Below are positions 16,028 to 26,700 of a stretch of 53,686 bases of DNA, piece by piece. Numbering within the stretch: the first letter of the stretch is position 1; each line of letters starts with the position of its first letter. The translations under genes and the position numbers were made by a program. Origin of the DNA: CAZFBR01 sp035353495 [NCBI: uncultured bacterium] (GTDB lineage: Bacteria > DAOPZR01); the NCBI GenBank assembly GCA_964517215.1, contig CAZFBR010000002.1, positions 1-53,686 on the forward strand, read 5' to 3'. Under the pieces are notes generated by a model, which searched no databases, had not been told where the DNA came from, and saw only the letters and a program-made list of their open reading frames with translations.

Positions 16028-18215
16028 CGGCACGCCGATATATGCCTTTATCGGCGGGATGATGTATGCTGCCGGTGAGCGGTATGCACACACCGATACG
16101 GCTGCCCGCCCGGGTTTGGGTGACGGATACGGAAGGGTGCGGATTGCTGACGAAGTCGTTGCCGGTTTGCGCTGGCGGTCCCTGCTCTATCTGAAAGCTC
16201 CGGTGGTGGTGGTGCAGTCGGCGCATGACGCGGTATTATGGGAGCTGGCGCCGGCAGCGCAACCGGTGCAGCCGTTTGCCGGGATGCGGTGCACCGCAAC
16301 GGAGACCGTGATTACGATCAGGCACCTTTCCCATTGCCGGCGCACCAAGCACAAAACGCATTTTGGTGCATGGCGGGAAGAGCCGGTGGTGCCGTTGGCA
16401 GCCGGCAGCCAGCTGCCGACTTATCAGCGTTATGCCGGGACGGGCTGGTGCACCCTGATGCGTGACTACGCGCGCCGCCTGATGGCCAGCGCGCCGGGTA
16501 CAGTTTCGGGCGAAACCTGGGACGATGCAGTCCGGCAGGCCGGCGGCTATCTGCGTCGCTGCCGCGATCCGCGGACCGGGGTGCATGCTGAATTCATGCG
16601 CCGTCATACCGCGCATCATGTGGGTGGTTCGTCATTATTCTGTCTGACCGCGTATGAACTGGAACGCGCCGATACCCTTGACCGGCAGGGCGATACTGCT
16701 GCGGCCCGTGCGGCCTGGCAGGCCATCATCATGGCGGATACCGCGTCGGTCGTGCTGCCTGAACTGGGGGGCGCGCGTCTGTGGCATAATACCGCCGGCC
16801 GGCAGCAGGGCCAGTTGTGGTTCCATACGGAATACGCTTCCGGCATGGCCGGCTATCCCGGCGGTCAAGCCAATCTCCTGGCGGCGGCGCTACGGGTGTG
16901 GTCGCGGCACCGCGACTGGCCGGGTGAGGGACGGTTGCGGGCCGGGTGCGAATGGCTGCTGCGCACCCAACTGTCTGACGGCGGCTGGGCGCTGGCATAT
17001 CCGACCGTGCCGGCCGAGGAACCGGACAATCAGCGTCAGGCAACGGCGGCGCGCGCGGCGACGGGCGCGACAGCGGCGGCAGCCCGCGCGTTGCTGACCG
17101 CCAGTGCGGTGTGGGATGAACCCGGGTGGCGGGTGGCGGCGCTGCGCGGTTTGCAGGCAGTCAATCCGCAGGCGCCGCACTATGCGTTTGCCGGTTCCGG
17201 TTTTCTGCGTGATGCCGGAGAAAACGAGCAGGATGGGGTGTCCGGAGCGGAACTGCTGCAGGCCAATCTGCTGGCATGGCAGCAGACCCGCGCTGCCTGC
17301 TGGCGTGACACCGCCGTGGCGCTGGGGTGTTATCTGATCGGCTGGCAGCGCGGCTGGGGCAGGAAGGGCGGCTACGGCCTGGTTGACCCGATGGTGTCGT
17401 CGTTCGCGCCGCGACTGGCGCTCTGGGACACCATGTTGTGGGCGGAGGCGTATCTGGCGCTGGCGGATGCGACAGGCGACAATTTCTGGCAGGAATTGGG
17501 CGCATGGACCGCAGCGCATGTGCTGCCCTATCGGGACCGGTTGAGCGGCGGCTGGTCGGAATCGTGGGCGCTGGATGCCGCCGGCGCGGCCCATCCGTTC
17601 TATCTGGAAAATGGCGTGACGGTATGGATGTTGCGCCTGGCCGACCAGTTGGGGGTGAAGCCGGCCGCCGCCGCTGCACTGGCGAAAAGTATGCCGCCGG
17701 CGATGACGCCGTCGGTAGCGGCACGGGTGGCGATACCGGTGACCCCGGCATTGCGCGGGGCGGCACGAGCGGTGGTTCCAGCGCCGGTACGCCGGTTGCT
17801 GCGGCGCTGGCGGCCGGTGCCGCCGGATGATGATGAAACCGTGCCTGATCTGGCGGACGTGCCCGCGGATATGCATCCCGCGACGGCGATTGGCTGGAAA
17901 CTGTCGGTGCACACGACCAACGGCTGGTGCGCGACCCTGGTTCCGCCGGATGAATCAAACGTCACGCGGGTGCATTTTCCGGTGTTGCGCTGGTCACAGC
18001 CGGTGCGTGCGGCCGCGGTGACACAACGGCTGGGGCAGGCGATTAGTGAATGCCGGGTGGTGATCGGCGACCGGCCATGGCGGCTGCGGTTCGGCACACC
18101 GGTTGACATGCTCTGGCGTTATCGCGGTACGCTGGTCTGTGAAACCACCCTGCGCGCGCTCTGGTCGCTGGGTGCGCCCCTGACGATGACCCTGGAGATG
18201 CGGGCTGATGACTGA
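16005..18215 (+). CDS. Large protein with alpha/alpha-toroid-like repeats, possible polysaccharide-modifying enzyme
   Basis: A 736-residue protein with no signal peptide at the chosen start. The middle (about 180-570) has helical repeats with conserved G/W motifs (LRTQLSDGGWALAYP, GWQRGWGRKGGYGLVDP, LSGGWSESWALD), resembling alpha/alpha-toroid enzymes such as heparinase-, epimerase- or GH-type barrels. The C-terminal 130 residues hold a basic Pro/Arg linker and a beta-rich end. It sits between a GT-C-like gene and a methyltransferase in the polysaccharide operon, suggesting it trims, epimerises or otherwise acts on the glycan. Family membership and catalytic residues were not identified. The start is uncertain: ATG 16005 overlaps the previous gene; ATG 16059 and 16062 are alternatives. 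Confidence 0.55.
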   Translation: MEETLRHSGTPIYAFIGGMMYAAGERYAHTDTAARPGLGDGYGRVRIADEVVAGLRWRSLLYLKAPVVVVQSAHDAVLWELAPAAQPVQPFAGMRCTATETVITIRHLSHCRRTKHKTHFGAWREEPVVPLAAGSQLPTYQRYAGTGWCTLMRDYARRLMASAPGTVSGETWDDAVRQAGGYLRRCRDPRTGVHAEFMRRHTAHHVGGSSLFCLTAYELERADTLDRQGDTAAARAAWQAIIMADTASVVLPELGGARLWHNTAGRQQGQLWFHTEYASGMAGYPGGQANLLAAALRVWSRHRDWPGEGRLRAGCEWLLRTQLSDGGWALAYPTVPAEEPDNQRQATAARAATGATAAAARALLTASAVWDEPGWRVAALRGLQAVNPQAPHYAFAGSGFLRDAGENEQDGVSGAELLQANLLAWQQTRAACWRDTAVALGCYLIGWQRGWGRKGGYGLVDPMVSSFAPRLALWDTMLWAEAYLALADATGDNFWQELGAWTAAHVLPYRDRLSGGWSESWALDAAGAAHPFYLENGVTVWMLRLADQLGVKPAAAAALAKSMPPAMTPSVAARVAIPVTPALRGAARAVVPAPVRRLLRRWRPVPPDDDETVPDLADVPADMHPATAIGWKLSVHTTNGWCATLVPPDESNVTRVHFPVLRWSQPVRAAAVTQRLGQAISECRVVIGDRPWRLRFGTPVDMLWRYRGTLVCETTLRALWSLGAPLTMTLEMRADD

Positions 18216-19023
18216 ACGCGGCACCTGCTGGTGCGGCGCGACTGCGGCGGTTGACCATGTGCGCGGTTGTTCGATCCGGCCGGATGGCGTGCGCGTCAGC
18301 TTTTCTGTGGTGCTTTGTGCGGCATGCGGCACCGGACGCACCGTGCCGCCGCCGGTCGCTGACTATTCTGCCACCCCGCTGGCGGAGAATGACCGTGCCC
18401 GCCAGCTGCCTTTGTGGCGGACATTTGCGGCTGAATCGCTGGCGCTGGTCCGGCGCTATCGTCCGCAGGGGCGATTGCTGGATGTCGGCTGCAACATCGG
18501 CGTGCTGGTCGCTGCGGCCGCCCGGGCGGGTTATGCGGCATCGGGGATTGATCCCGACCAGACGGCGGTGGCGTACGGCTGTCAGCAGTTCGGGTTGGCA
18601 TTGTCCACGCAGGCGACGACGGCCCTCCCCGCGGCAGCGTATGACGTGGTGATGCTGGAACAGACGCTGGAGCATGTCATGGAACCGCTGCTGCTGCTGC
18701 GGGAGCTTTCCCGGCTCCTGTCACCGGGCGGCATCATCGCGGTGAGTGTGCCGCGCTACCAGGGGCTGGTGCCGCGGCTGACCGGGGCGGCGTGGTATGG
18801 CTGGTGGCCGTGGGAGCATCGCTGGCATTTCAGTGACGGTGGCTTGCGCCTGGCGGCGGTCCGCGCCGGTCTCACGGTGGCGGGCCTGCATCGCTGCCGG
18901 TTGTACCATGAACCGGTGTGGCGAACGCGGTCGGGTGTGCTGACGGGAATTGCTGATATGGCAGCGGCAGTGGTGCCGGTGCTGGGAGACAAAATATTCA
19001 TGGTGGTGCGCAAGGAAGAATGA
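18208..19023 (+). CDS. SAM-dependent class I methyltransferase with N-terminal zinc-binding-like cysteines
   Basis: A 271-residue protein. The N-terminus has C-x-C and C-x2-C pairs (CWC near residue 7, CAAC near 37) typical of a small zinc ribbon in sugar methyltransferases. The Rossmann core follows: motif I LLDVGCNIGVL near residue 90, an acidic motif II (GIDPDQ), and LEQTLEHVMEP of the Methyltransf_23 type. It most likely O- or C-methylates a sugar of the polysaccharide, possibly capping the chain; the acceptor is unknown. The start ATG lies within the last codons of the upstream gene, and the stop overlaps wecB by 4 bases. Confidence 0.85.
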   Translation: MTERGTCWCGATAAVDHVRGCSIRPDGVRVSFSVVLCAACGTGRTVPPPVADYSATPLAENDRARQLPLWRTFAAESLALVRRYRPQGRLLDVGCNIGVLVAAAARAGYAASGIDPDQTAVAYGCQQFGLALSTQATTALPAAAYDVVMLEQTLEHVMEPLLLLRELSRLLSPGGIIAVSVPRYQGLVPRLTGAAWYGWWPWEHRWHFSDGGLRLAAVRAGLTVAGLHRCRLYHEPVWRTRSGVLTGIADMAAAVVPVLGDKIFMVVRKEE

Positions 19024-20126
19024 TGGGCAAGAACGTATGGTGTGTGCTGGGCACGCGGCCGGAAGTGATCAAAATGGCGCCGGTGATCATGACCCTGCAC
19101 CGCAGCCGGCGCCTCCACCCGGTGGTGGTGGCGACGGCGCAGCATCGCGAACTGCTTGACGACGCGTTGGCGGTATTCGGCCTGCGGGCGGATATTGACC
19201 TTGACCTGATGCGGCCCGACCAGACCCAGGAAGCGGTGTTGGCCCGTCTGCTGATGAAACTGATGCCGCTGCTGCGCCGTCGCCGGCCGGCAGCGGTGCT
19301 GGCGCAGGGCGATACGGCGACAGTGTTCGCGGCCGCGCTGGCGGCCTATCTGGCACAGGTCCCTTTCGGGCATGTGGAAGCGGGGTTGCGTACCGGTGAT
19401 CTTGCGGCACCGTTTCCGGAAGAGGGGTATCGGCACATGCTGGCGGCGGTGACCCGCTGGCATTTTGCCCCGGCCCGCACGGCCGCCGCCAATCTGCGCC
19501 GGGAAAATATTCCCGCCCGCCTGATTTACCGCACTGGCAACCCGGTTATTGACGCCTTGCGCTGGACGCTGGCACAGACGACGCCCCCGGCATGGGTGCT
19601 GGCACTGCCGCCGCGGCCGCGCGTGCTGGTTACCATGCATCGGCGGGAAAGCTTTGGCGCGCCCCTGGCGCGGATTTTTGCCGCCCTGCGTGAACTGGCG
19701 TGCCGGTATCCGGCGGTGGAGTGGCTGTATCCGGTGCATCCCAATCCGCAGGTATGCCGGCCGGCGCGGCAGTTGCTGGGCGGGTGCGGCAATGTGCGCC
19801 TGCTGCCGCCGGTGCCGTATTCGACGCTGGCCCACCTCATGGCCCGCTGCGGTCTGGTGCTGACGGATTCGGGCGGCTTGCAGGAAGAGGCGCCGGCTTT
19901 GGGCATTCCGGTGGTGGTGGCGCGGGAGAAGAGTGAACGCGAGGATGCGGTGCGCGCGGGCACGGTGCTGGTGGCAGGCACCAGGACCGCGGCATTGGTG
20001 CGGGTGGTGCGGCGTCTGCTGGATGATCCGGAGGCATACCGGGCGGTCGCCCGCCGGCGCAATCCGTACGGCAGCGGCGATGCGGCGGAAAAAATCGTGC
20101 GCATTCTGGAGCGCACGCTTAAATGA
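19020..20126 (+). CDS. wecB: UDP-N-acetylglucosamine 2-epimerase (non-hydrolysing)
   Basis: A 368-residue protein of normal length for WecB, which interconverts UDP-GlcNAc and UDP-ManNAc in the cytosol. Visible signatures: GTRPEVIKMAPV at residues 11-22, the QGDTATVFAAALAAY stretch, GHVEAGLRTGD with its conserved glutamate, TMHRRESFG with the catalytic-region His, and LTDSGGLQEEAPALGIPVVV near the C-terminus. It supplies ManNAc-type precursors for the O-antigen or exopolysaccharide encoded upstream. Last gene of the block by spacing (71 bases to the next). Confidence 0.93.
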   Translation: MMGKNVWCVLGTRPEVIKMAPVIMTLHRSRRLHPVVVATAQHRELLDDALAVFGLRADIDLDLMRPDQTQEAVLARLLMKLMPLLRRRRPAAVLAQGDTATVFAAALAAYLAQVPFGHVEAGLRTGDLAAPFPEEGYRHMLAAVTRWHFAPARTAAANLRRENIPARLIYRTGNPVIDALRWTLAQTTPPAWVLALPPRPRVLVTMHRRESFGAPLARIFAALRELACRYPAVEWLYPVHPNPQVCRPARQLLGGCGNVRLLPPVPYSTLAHLMARCGLVLTDSGGLQEEAPALGIPVVVAREKSEREDAVRAGTVLVAGTRTAALVRVVRRLLDDPEAYRAVARRRNPYGSGDAAEKIVRILERTLK

Positions 20127-20197
20127 ACGGTGCGCCGGCCAGCCGCACGGCGCCAAGCGGGCAAGCTGCGGCTGCATAATGCCGGAGGGGGATGAGC

Positions 20198-20608
20198 ATG
20201 GGCGTGATGATTGAGGCGGTATATGATGGCCAGTTGATGTGCACGGCGCGGCATGTCCCGTCGGCAGCAGTGCTGCGCACCGAAGCGCCGGTGGACAATG
20301 GCGGGCAGGGTCGGCAGTTTTCGCCCACGGATCTGGTGGCGGCGGCATTTGCCACGTGTGTGCTGACGATTATGGGATTGTACGCCCAACGCGAGGGTCT
20401 GGCGCTGGCCGGAACCGCGGTGCAGATTGACAAGAGCATGACCACGGTTCCGCCGCGGCGGATCGCCGCACTGGCGGTGCGCATCACCCTGCCGCCGGCG
20501 CTGGCGCTCAGCGCGGAGCAGCGGGAGAAACTGGCAGCCACGGTCCGCGCCTGTCCGGTCAAACAGTCGCTGCATCCGGACGTGGTGATTGACGTGGCAT
20601 GGCAATAG
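20198..20608 (+). CDS. OsmC-family protein
   Basis: A 136-residue protein with the OsmC/Ohr fold signatures: an early beta-sheet, FSPTDLVAAAFATCVLTIMGLYA with the first redox Cys, and a second Cys in RACPVKQSL near the C-terminus. OsmC/Ohr proteins reduce organic hydroperoxides using these two cysteines. Subfamily membership (OsmC, Ohr or YhfA) was not resolved. ATG 20198 is preferred because GGAGG (20184-20188) lies 9 bases before it; the in-frame ATG at 20192 is only 3 bases away. It stands alone between wecB and the giant FapA gene. Confidence 0.85.
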   Translation: MGVMIEAVYDGQLMCTARHVPSAAVLRTEAPVDNGGQGRQFSPTDLVAAAFATCVLTIMGLYAQREGLALAGTAVQIDKSMTTVPPRRIAALAVRITLPPALALSAEQREKLAATVRACPVKQSLHPDVVIDVAWQ

Positions 20609-20708
20609 GCAGCGTGAGCTGCCGGTGCGGATGGTTTGCCCCGACGACGACGGTATGCTAAAGTTTTCGTTTCACAACCATATGATCTGTCGGCGCGGGG
20701 ACGGATGA

Positions 20709-23700
20709 ATGAGTGAGCAGCAGCCGCCAGCGGGTGGCATCAGTCTGGACGAACTCGAAAAGATCGAAAGCCGGCTGGCGTCGCTGGAGGACGGCCTGCA
20801 TGGATTGCGCGGCGGCAGTCTGACGACGGGGGCCGCGGTAACCCTGGGTGCGGCGGAACTGTCGCTGGTGGGCAATTACCAGTTCGGTCGTTTGCCGGAA
20901 ATCCGCGAGGTGCTGGCCTGGTGGCGGCAGGCGCAAACGGCGGCGGAATTGCCGGTACGGCGGGTGCTGGCCGGACAATTGCTCGTCTCCAGCCGGACCG
21001 GGGCTGGGGCCGGGGTGAATGTGCTGGCGCTTGACGGGGGCAAGAGCCTCTATGCCGCCGGCCCGGGCGCCGTGCGCTGGAACGGTGATGAAGTCAGTGT
21101 GGTGCCGCAGCAGATCATCAACCGGACGGTGATCCTAGCCGACGGTGAACGGGAAATTCCCGGCGATGTGAAGATTGACGGTGACCTTGCCGATGGCGCG
21201 GTTCTGGTGGTTGGCGGTGATCTGGTGGTCACCGGCAAGATCGGCGCGGCGACCGTGGCGGTCGGCGGATCGCTGGTGGTGCGCGGGTCGCTCGCGGGTA
21301 ACGGACAGAACACGGTTGTTGTCGGGAATACGCTGATTGCCCAGAAAATCGAAAAAACCAGCGTGGTGGCCGGCGGCCATATCATTGCCGACGAGGGCAT
21401 TGTGGACAGCAGCATCACCGCCGGCGGCCAGGTGGTGGCGGTCGGCGCCAAGGCGGTGGTCAGCGGCGGCGAGATCCGTGCCACCCAGGCGCTGGTCTGC
21501 CGGCAGTTGGGAAGCGCCGGCGGGTCGGTGACCGTTGCCATTGCCGGCACGGCGCAGGGCGACGCCCATCGCCTGGAGCAGGTCAAGACGGCGCTTGCAG
21601 CGGCGCGAACCGCGGCCAAGAGCGCTGCTGCCGGCGACGAGGCCCGGCGGGCAGCGCGGCGCGAACGGCTGCTGCTGGCGGAACACGCGGCGCTGGAAGT
21701 GCGTCTGCGCACTGTGCATCCCGGCCAGATTAATGTCATTGATACGGTTTTTTCCGGCGTCAAAATCGGCGTTGGTGCGGCGCTGCCGGTGGCATTGGCC
21801 AAAGAACAGAAAAAAGTCACGTTCGTGGAAAAAAACAAGGCGTTCCTTGGCGAGAATCTCAGGGAACTGCCGCTGACGCCGGTGGCGGGCGGACTGGTGA
21901 TTACGCCGGATCCGGCAGTGCCGGTGCCGGACGTTCTGCGCCGCTGTGTCATGGTGACGGCGGAGACGCCGGCGGCGGCTCAGGCGGCAGCGGCGCCGCT
22001 GCTCGGCCTGCCCGGCGAACAACTGGTGCTGCTCACGCGCTCGGCACCGCGCCGGGCGGAAGGGAAGCATGCCGCGGTTCCGGGCGAATTTTTTGCCGTA
22101 CAGATGATGCCGGGCGAGACCCGAAGCGAGGTCGAGCAGCTGTTCCTGCCGACGAAACGGCGCACGTCGGTGGAAGTGCATTGCGCCACCATCGAAGACG
22201 GACTGCGTCGCGCGGCTGAGGTGCTGGATCATCCCGTGGATGACTTGAGCCACAAGGTCGTGCGGGAGAAGGTCGACGGAGTGCTGGGCTTTGGCGCCAA
22301 GCCGTACATTCTGCGGGTTGAGGTGGCGCCGAAAAAAGCGCCGGGCAAGACCGCCAAGCCGGTGTCGGCACGTAACGGCATGTTCCGCCTGGAGGATTTG
22401 CCGCAGGGCGTGCACCTGACGGTGATCAAGCCGATCGGCAGCGGCACGACCATCGAGCTTGACGAAGTGCTGCAGGAGATACAGAACAAAAAAATTGCCC
22501 GGCCCATCGATGAGGCCCTGGTGGCCAAAACGGTGCAGGAGGCGGCCGGCGCGCCGGTGCGCATTGATGTGCGTGCAGAGGCGAAGCCGGCGGCTGACAA
22601 GAAGGCGGAGGAGCCGGAACCGCTCGAGGCGGCGCAGGCAGCCTATGCGTACGGTCGCGAACCGGCGGAACTGTCGGCGAAGGAGGCGCGTGCGCTTTTT
22701 GCCGGTTATGCGTTTGGTGATGTGAAAGTGCATGCCGGCCAGCTGCTGGCGGCGCGCCTGCAGGGCGCACCGGCGGAGGTGCCGGTGATCGCCGCCGGGA
22801 CAAACATGCTGTCGCTCGATGACGGGCAGCGGTTGTTCGCCATGTACGACGGCGTTGTGCACTGGTGCGGCGATGAAGTATGGATGGCGCCGCTGCGCGA
22901 AATGACCGGGGTGGCAGCGGGCGCGACAATTGCCTATGATGGTTCCCTCGCCATCAACGGTTCGGTGGGCGATGGGGCCACGGTGACGGTTGCCGGCTCC
23001 CTGCTGGTTGCCGGCAATGTGGGGGCGGCGACGCTGGTCGCGGGCGGCACGATTATTGTGCAGCATGCGGTAATCGGCGGCGATCAGGCCTGCCTGCAGG
23101 CGGGTGGCGATCTCTATGTCCGCTATGCGGAGCGGGCGACCTGTGAGGTCGGCGCGAGTGTGCTGGTTGATGAAGCGCTGCTGCATTGCCAGGTGCATGC
23201 CGGCAGCCGGATTATCGGCTGCGGCGCCAAAACCATGCTGCTGGGCGGCGAATTGCGCGCGGGTGAGGAAATCGACGCGGCGGAGATCGGTTCACCGCTG
23301 GGTGAGAAGATGCGGGTGTGCATCGGAGCGGCGGCAACTGACCGGCAGATTGTCGGCGGCAGGAAAAAGCAGCTGGAAGAATTGCGGGACCGGCTGCAGG
23401 TCATCGACAAGGAACTGGCAGCTGCTCCGCCGGAAAAAAGTATGGCGCTGACTGTGGAAAAACAGCGGCAGCAGGCGCTGGTGCGCGAGCAGGAGTATCA
23501 GCTGCAGGAAATTGAGGCGCGCATCAAGGATGACCGCAGCGGGCGGCTGGCGGTGGCGACGGTGCTGCAGCCGGGCGTGACACTGGTGGTGGGCACCGCC
23601 CCGCCGCAGGACGTGGCCAAGGAAATGCGCCGGTGCAGTATCATGGAACGGCGAGGCAGGATTGCCAACGAGGCCTACAAGGAGGCGATGTATCAGCGTT

Positions 23701-26700
23701 GCCGGCGCGTCCGCCCGGTGGCGTTGCCGGCTGCCGCACTGACCGTGCCCGCGGATCCGCTGGCCCTGATCAGTCAGCTTGCCGATTTGCGCCGCATGAT
23801 GCGGTTGCGCGCTGCTGCGGAAACGGTGGCGGTCAAGCAGGCGGCCCGGTTTTTGGGGCTGCCGCCAGCCGCGTTGGCGGCACTATCCCCGCCGGACGAG
23901 GGCAAGGAAAAGAAAAAGCCGGCAAAGGGCGAGACGGCAGATACCGAATACTTTGTCGCACAGTTGACGCCGGGCGACACGCTGGACAGCGTGCGGGAAG
24001 CGTATTTTCCCGCTCCGCGCAAAATCGAGGTGGAAGTCATCTGCGAGAGCATCGAGACGGGGCTCGCGCGCGGCGCTGCCGCACTCAAGCTGACCCCGGA
24101 CGAGGTGACGCACCGGGTGCTGGAAGAGGCCAAGACCGGGATGCTGGGGGTGGGTGCCCGACCCTGGCGGATTGCGATCAGTCCCAAGTCCAAAGAAACG
24201 CAGAAAAGCTTTCCGTTCAAAACGCCGGCGCTTGATGCGCTGCTTGCCGCCTGCCGCGGCACCTTTACCGTGGTGGCGCAGGACGGTGAACTGCAGGTGA
24301 CGGTGCATCCGCCCAAGGGGCAGGGCAAACCGGTTGAAGTTGCCGAAATCAAGCGCCAGCTTGAGCAGCAGGGCTATCGCAAGGGCATTGATGCCAAGCA
24401 GCTGGAGACCATTGTGCGCAACGCGAGCGGCCAACCGGTGGCAATTCTCAAATTGTCCGCCGAACCGGCCGCGGCGGAGAATCCGGTGTCTGGCGAGGCG
24501 CCGGCTGCGGCAGCGCCGCCGGAATTGCCGCGTGACGGTACCGGCACCCAACTGTATTCCTGGCCGTGGGAACGCGAACGGGAAATGACGGCCAAGGAAA
24601 TGAAAACGGCACTGCTGACGGCCGACCTGTCAGACATCGCGGTTCATGCCGGGCAACTGCTGGCGGCATCGCTGGCGCAGGATCAGGGTCAGGACGTGCT
24701 CTTTGAACCGGGCGCCAATGTGCTGATGGCTGCTGAAGGCCGCCGCCTGTATGCGGCGGTTGACGGGCTGGTGCAATGGTCGGGAAATCAGGTGGCCGTA
24801 TCCCCCATTCGCCGGATCGAAGGCAATGCCACCGCCCGGCAGGGCAATATCGTGACGCCGGGGAGCATCATTGTTTCCGGGGATGTCGAGGACGGGCTGA
24901 CCCTGCAGGCGGATGGCTGCATCATTGTGCTGGGCACCGTGGGCCGGGCGCAGCTGTCGGCCAACGGCTCGGTAACGGTAAAAAAGGGAATTCTGGGCGG
25001 TGGCCAGGGCGCGGTGCGGGCGGGGGCCGACGTCTATGCGGGGTTCATCGAAAATGCCCGCATTGATGCCGCTGATAATGTCATCGTTGACGAGGCGATT
25101 TTGCACAGCACGGTGCAGGCGGGGGCGAAAATCGTTTGCGTCGGGGACAAGGGCGTCATCGTCGGCGGCAATGTGCAGGCGGGCGAGGAAGTAAACTGCC
25201 GCGATCTGGGCAGTCCCGCCGGTGCCGAAACCGTGGTGGTGGTGGGTGCCCGGATCGGCGACAAGACGGTGCTGGAACAGGTGCGGCGTGATGTGATGCT
25301 GGCGCGTGAACAGCTGGAAACCCTCGGCAAGCACATCGGCGGGCTGGTGACGCGCAAGGCCAGCGGCAAGCTCGACGCAGGCGAGCAGGAACAACTTGAC
25401 CGGCAACTGTCTTCGCGCAAGCGTATCGAGAGTCTGCTGGAACGGCTCCAGGCCCAGGAAAAACGCATGGCGGCCGCCATTGAATCGCCGGTGAACGGGG
25501 TGATCAATGTTGCCGGTATCGCGTATGCCGGCAGCAAACTGGTGGTGGGGCGCAGTGATCCCACCGTGTTGAACAAGGAAGAAAAGCGCCCGAGTTTTGT
25601 TGAAAAGGGCGGCATGGTCAGCGTCGAAGTGTATCGCGAGCCGAAGGTGCGGCGGCGCAACACCCTGCCGGCACTTGCCGCGGCAGAGACAACCGCGACT
25701 ATCGATGCCGCTGAGCACGAAGCCCGGCTGGCGCGCATCCGCAAATGCCAGCAATTGCTGGCGCCAGATGAAAAGAGCGCGCGGCAGCGGGCGGCGCTGT
25801 TCACCGGGCTCAACGAAGAGGCGCTGGCGGTTTTTGTGGTGCCGCAACCGGAGCCGGTGCCGGCCGGGGCGCCACCCAAAAAGAGCACCACCGCGGAAAA
25901 GCCGCCTGCCGGCCTGCGGCCCTGGCTGGCGGTGCAGGTGGTGCCGGGAGAAAATCTGGCCGCGCTCGAACGGAAGTACCTGCCGGTGGCGCGGCGTACC
26001 AGCGTGGAAGTCACCTGTGCGGAAATTGCCGAGGGGGTGCGCCAGGGTGCCGCGGCGCTGGGCCTCCCGGTGGAGCAGGTGCAGCACAAGGTGATTCAGG
26101 AGAAAAGCAAGGGGTTGTTCGGAGTGGGCCACAAACCGTATATCCTGCAAGTCAGTGTCAGGGCAAAAAAGGAACATGCCGGCGGCAGCGCCGCCGAGGC
26201 CATTGCCCAGTTCAATCGCAAGGAAGACGGTCATTTTGTGCTGGTCAATGCCGATGACGGATTGCGCTTGACCGTGCATGCGCCCAAGGGTGACGGGTTG
26301 CGGGCGGAGCCCGACAAGGTCAAAAAGGAACTGGAAAAGCGCGGGTATCGCAACGGGGTCGATCTCCGGCTGCTGACGGAAACCGTGCGGACCGGGGCGG
26401 GCGTGGAAGTGATCATTGGTCCGCGCCAGCCGGAACCGGAACTGGACGGACGCATCGACATTACGGTGGCGCCGGACCGCATGCGCTGTGAAGTTATCGT
26501 TACCGCGCACAAGCCGATGGGCCGACCGACCACCGTCGAAGAGCTGGTGCAGCGGCTGACGGAAGAAGGCATCAAACGGCCGGATTTCGCAACGGTGCAG
26601 CGCATTTACCGCGACGGACTGTTCGATCAGCCGGTCGTGGTGGCGGAGGGTGTTCCCGTTGTTCCCGGCCAGCATGGTCGTTATGAATTCATGGTTGAAC

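Noticed and set aside
20609-20625. GGCAGC/GCTGCC hairpin after the OsmC gene as a terminator
   Set aside because: Short stem with no T run; could be chance in GC-rich sequence.
20659-20685. Possible sigma-28 promoter before the FapA giant (TAAAGTTT then CCATATGA at 11 bases)
   Set aside because: The -35 is perfect but the -10 matches only 4 of 8 positions; too weak to list, though it would tie the gene to flagella if confirmed.
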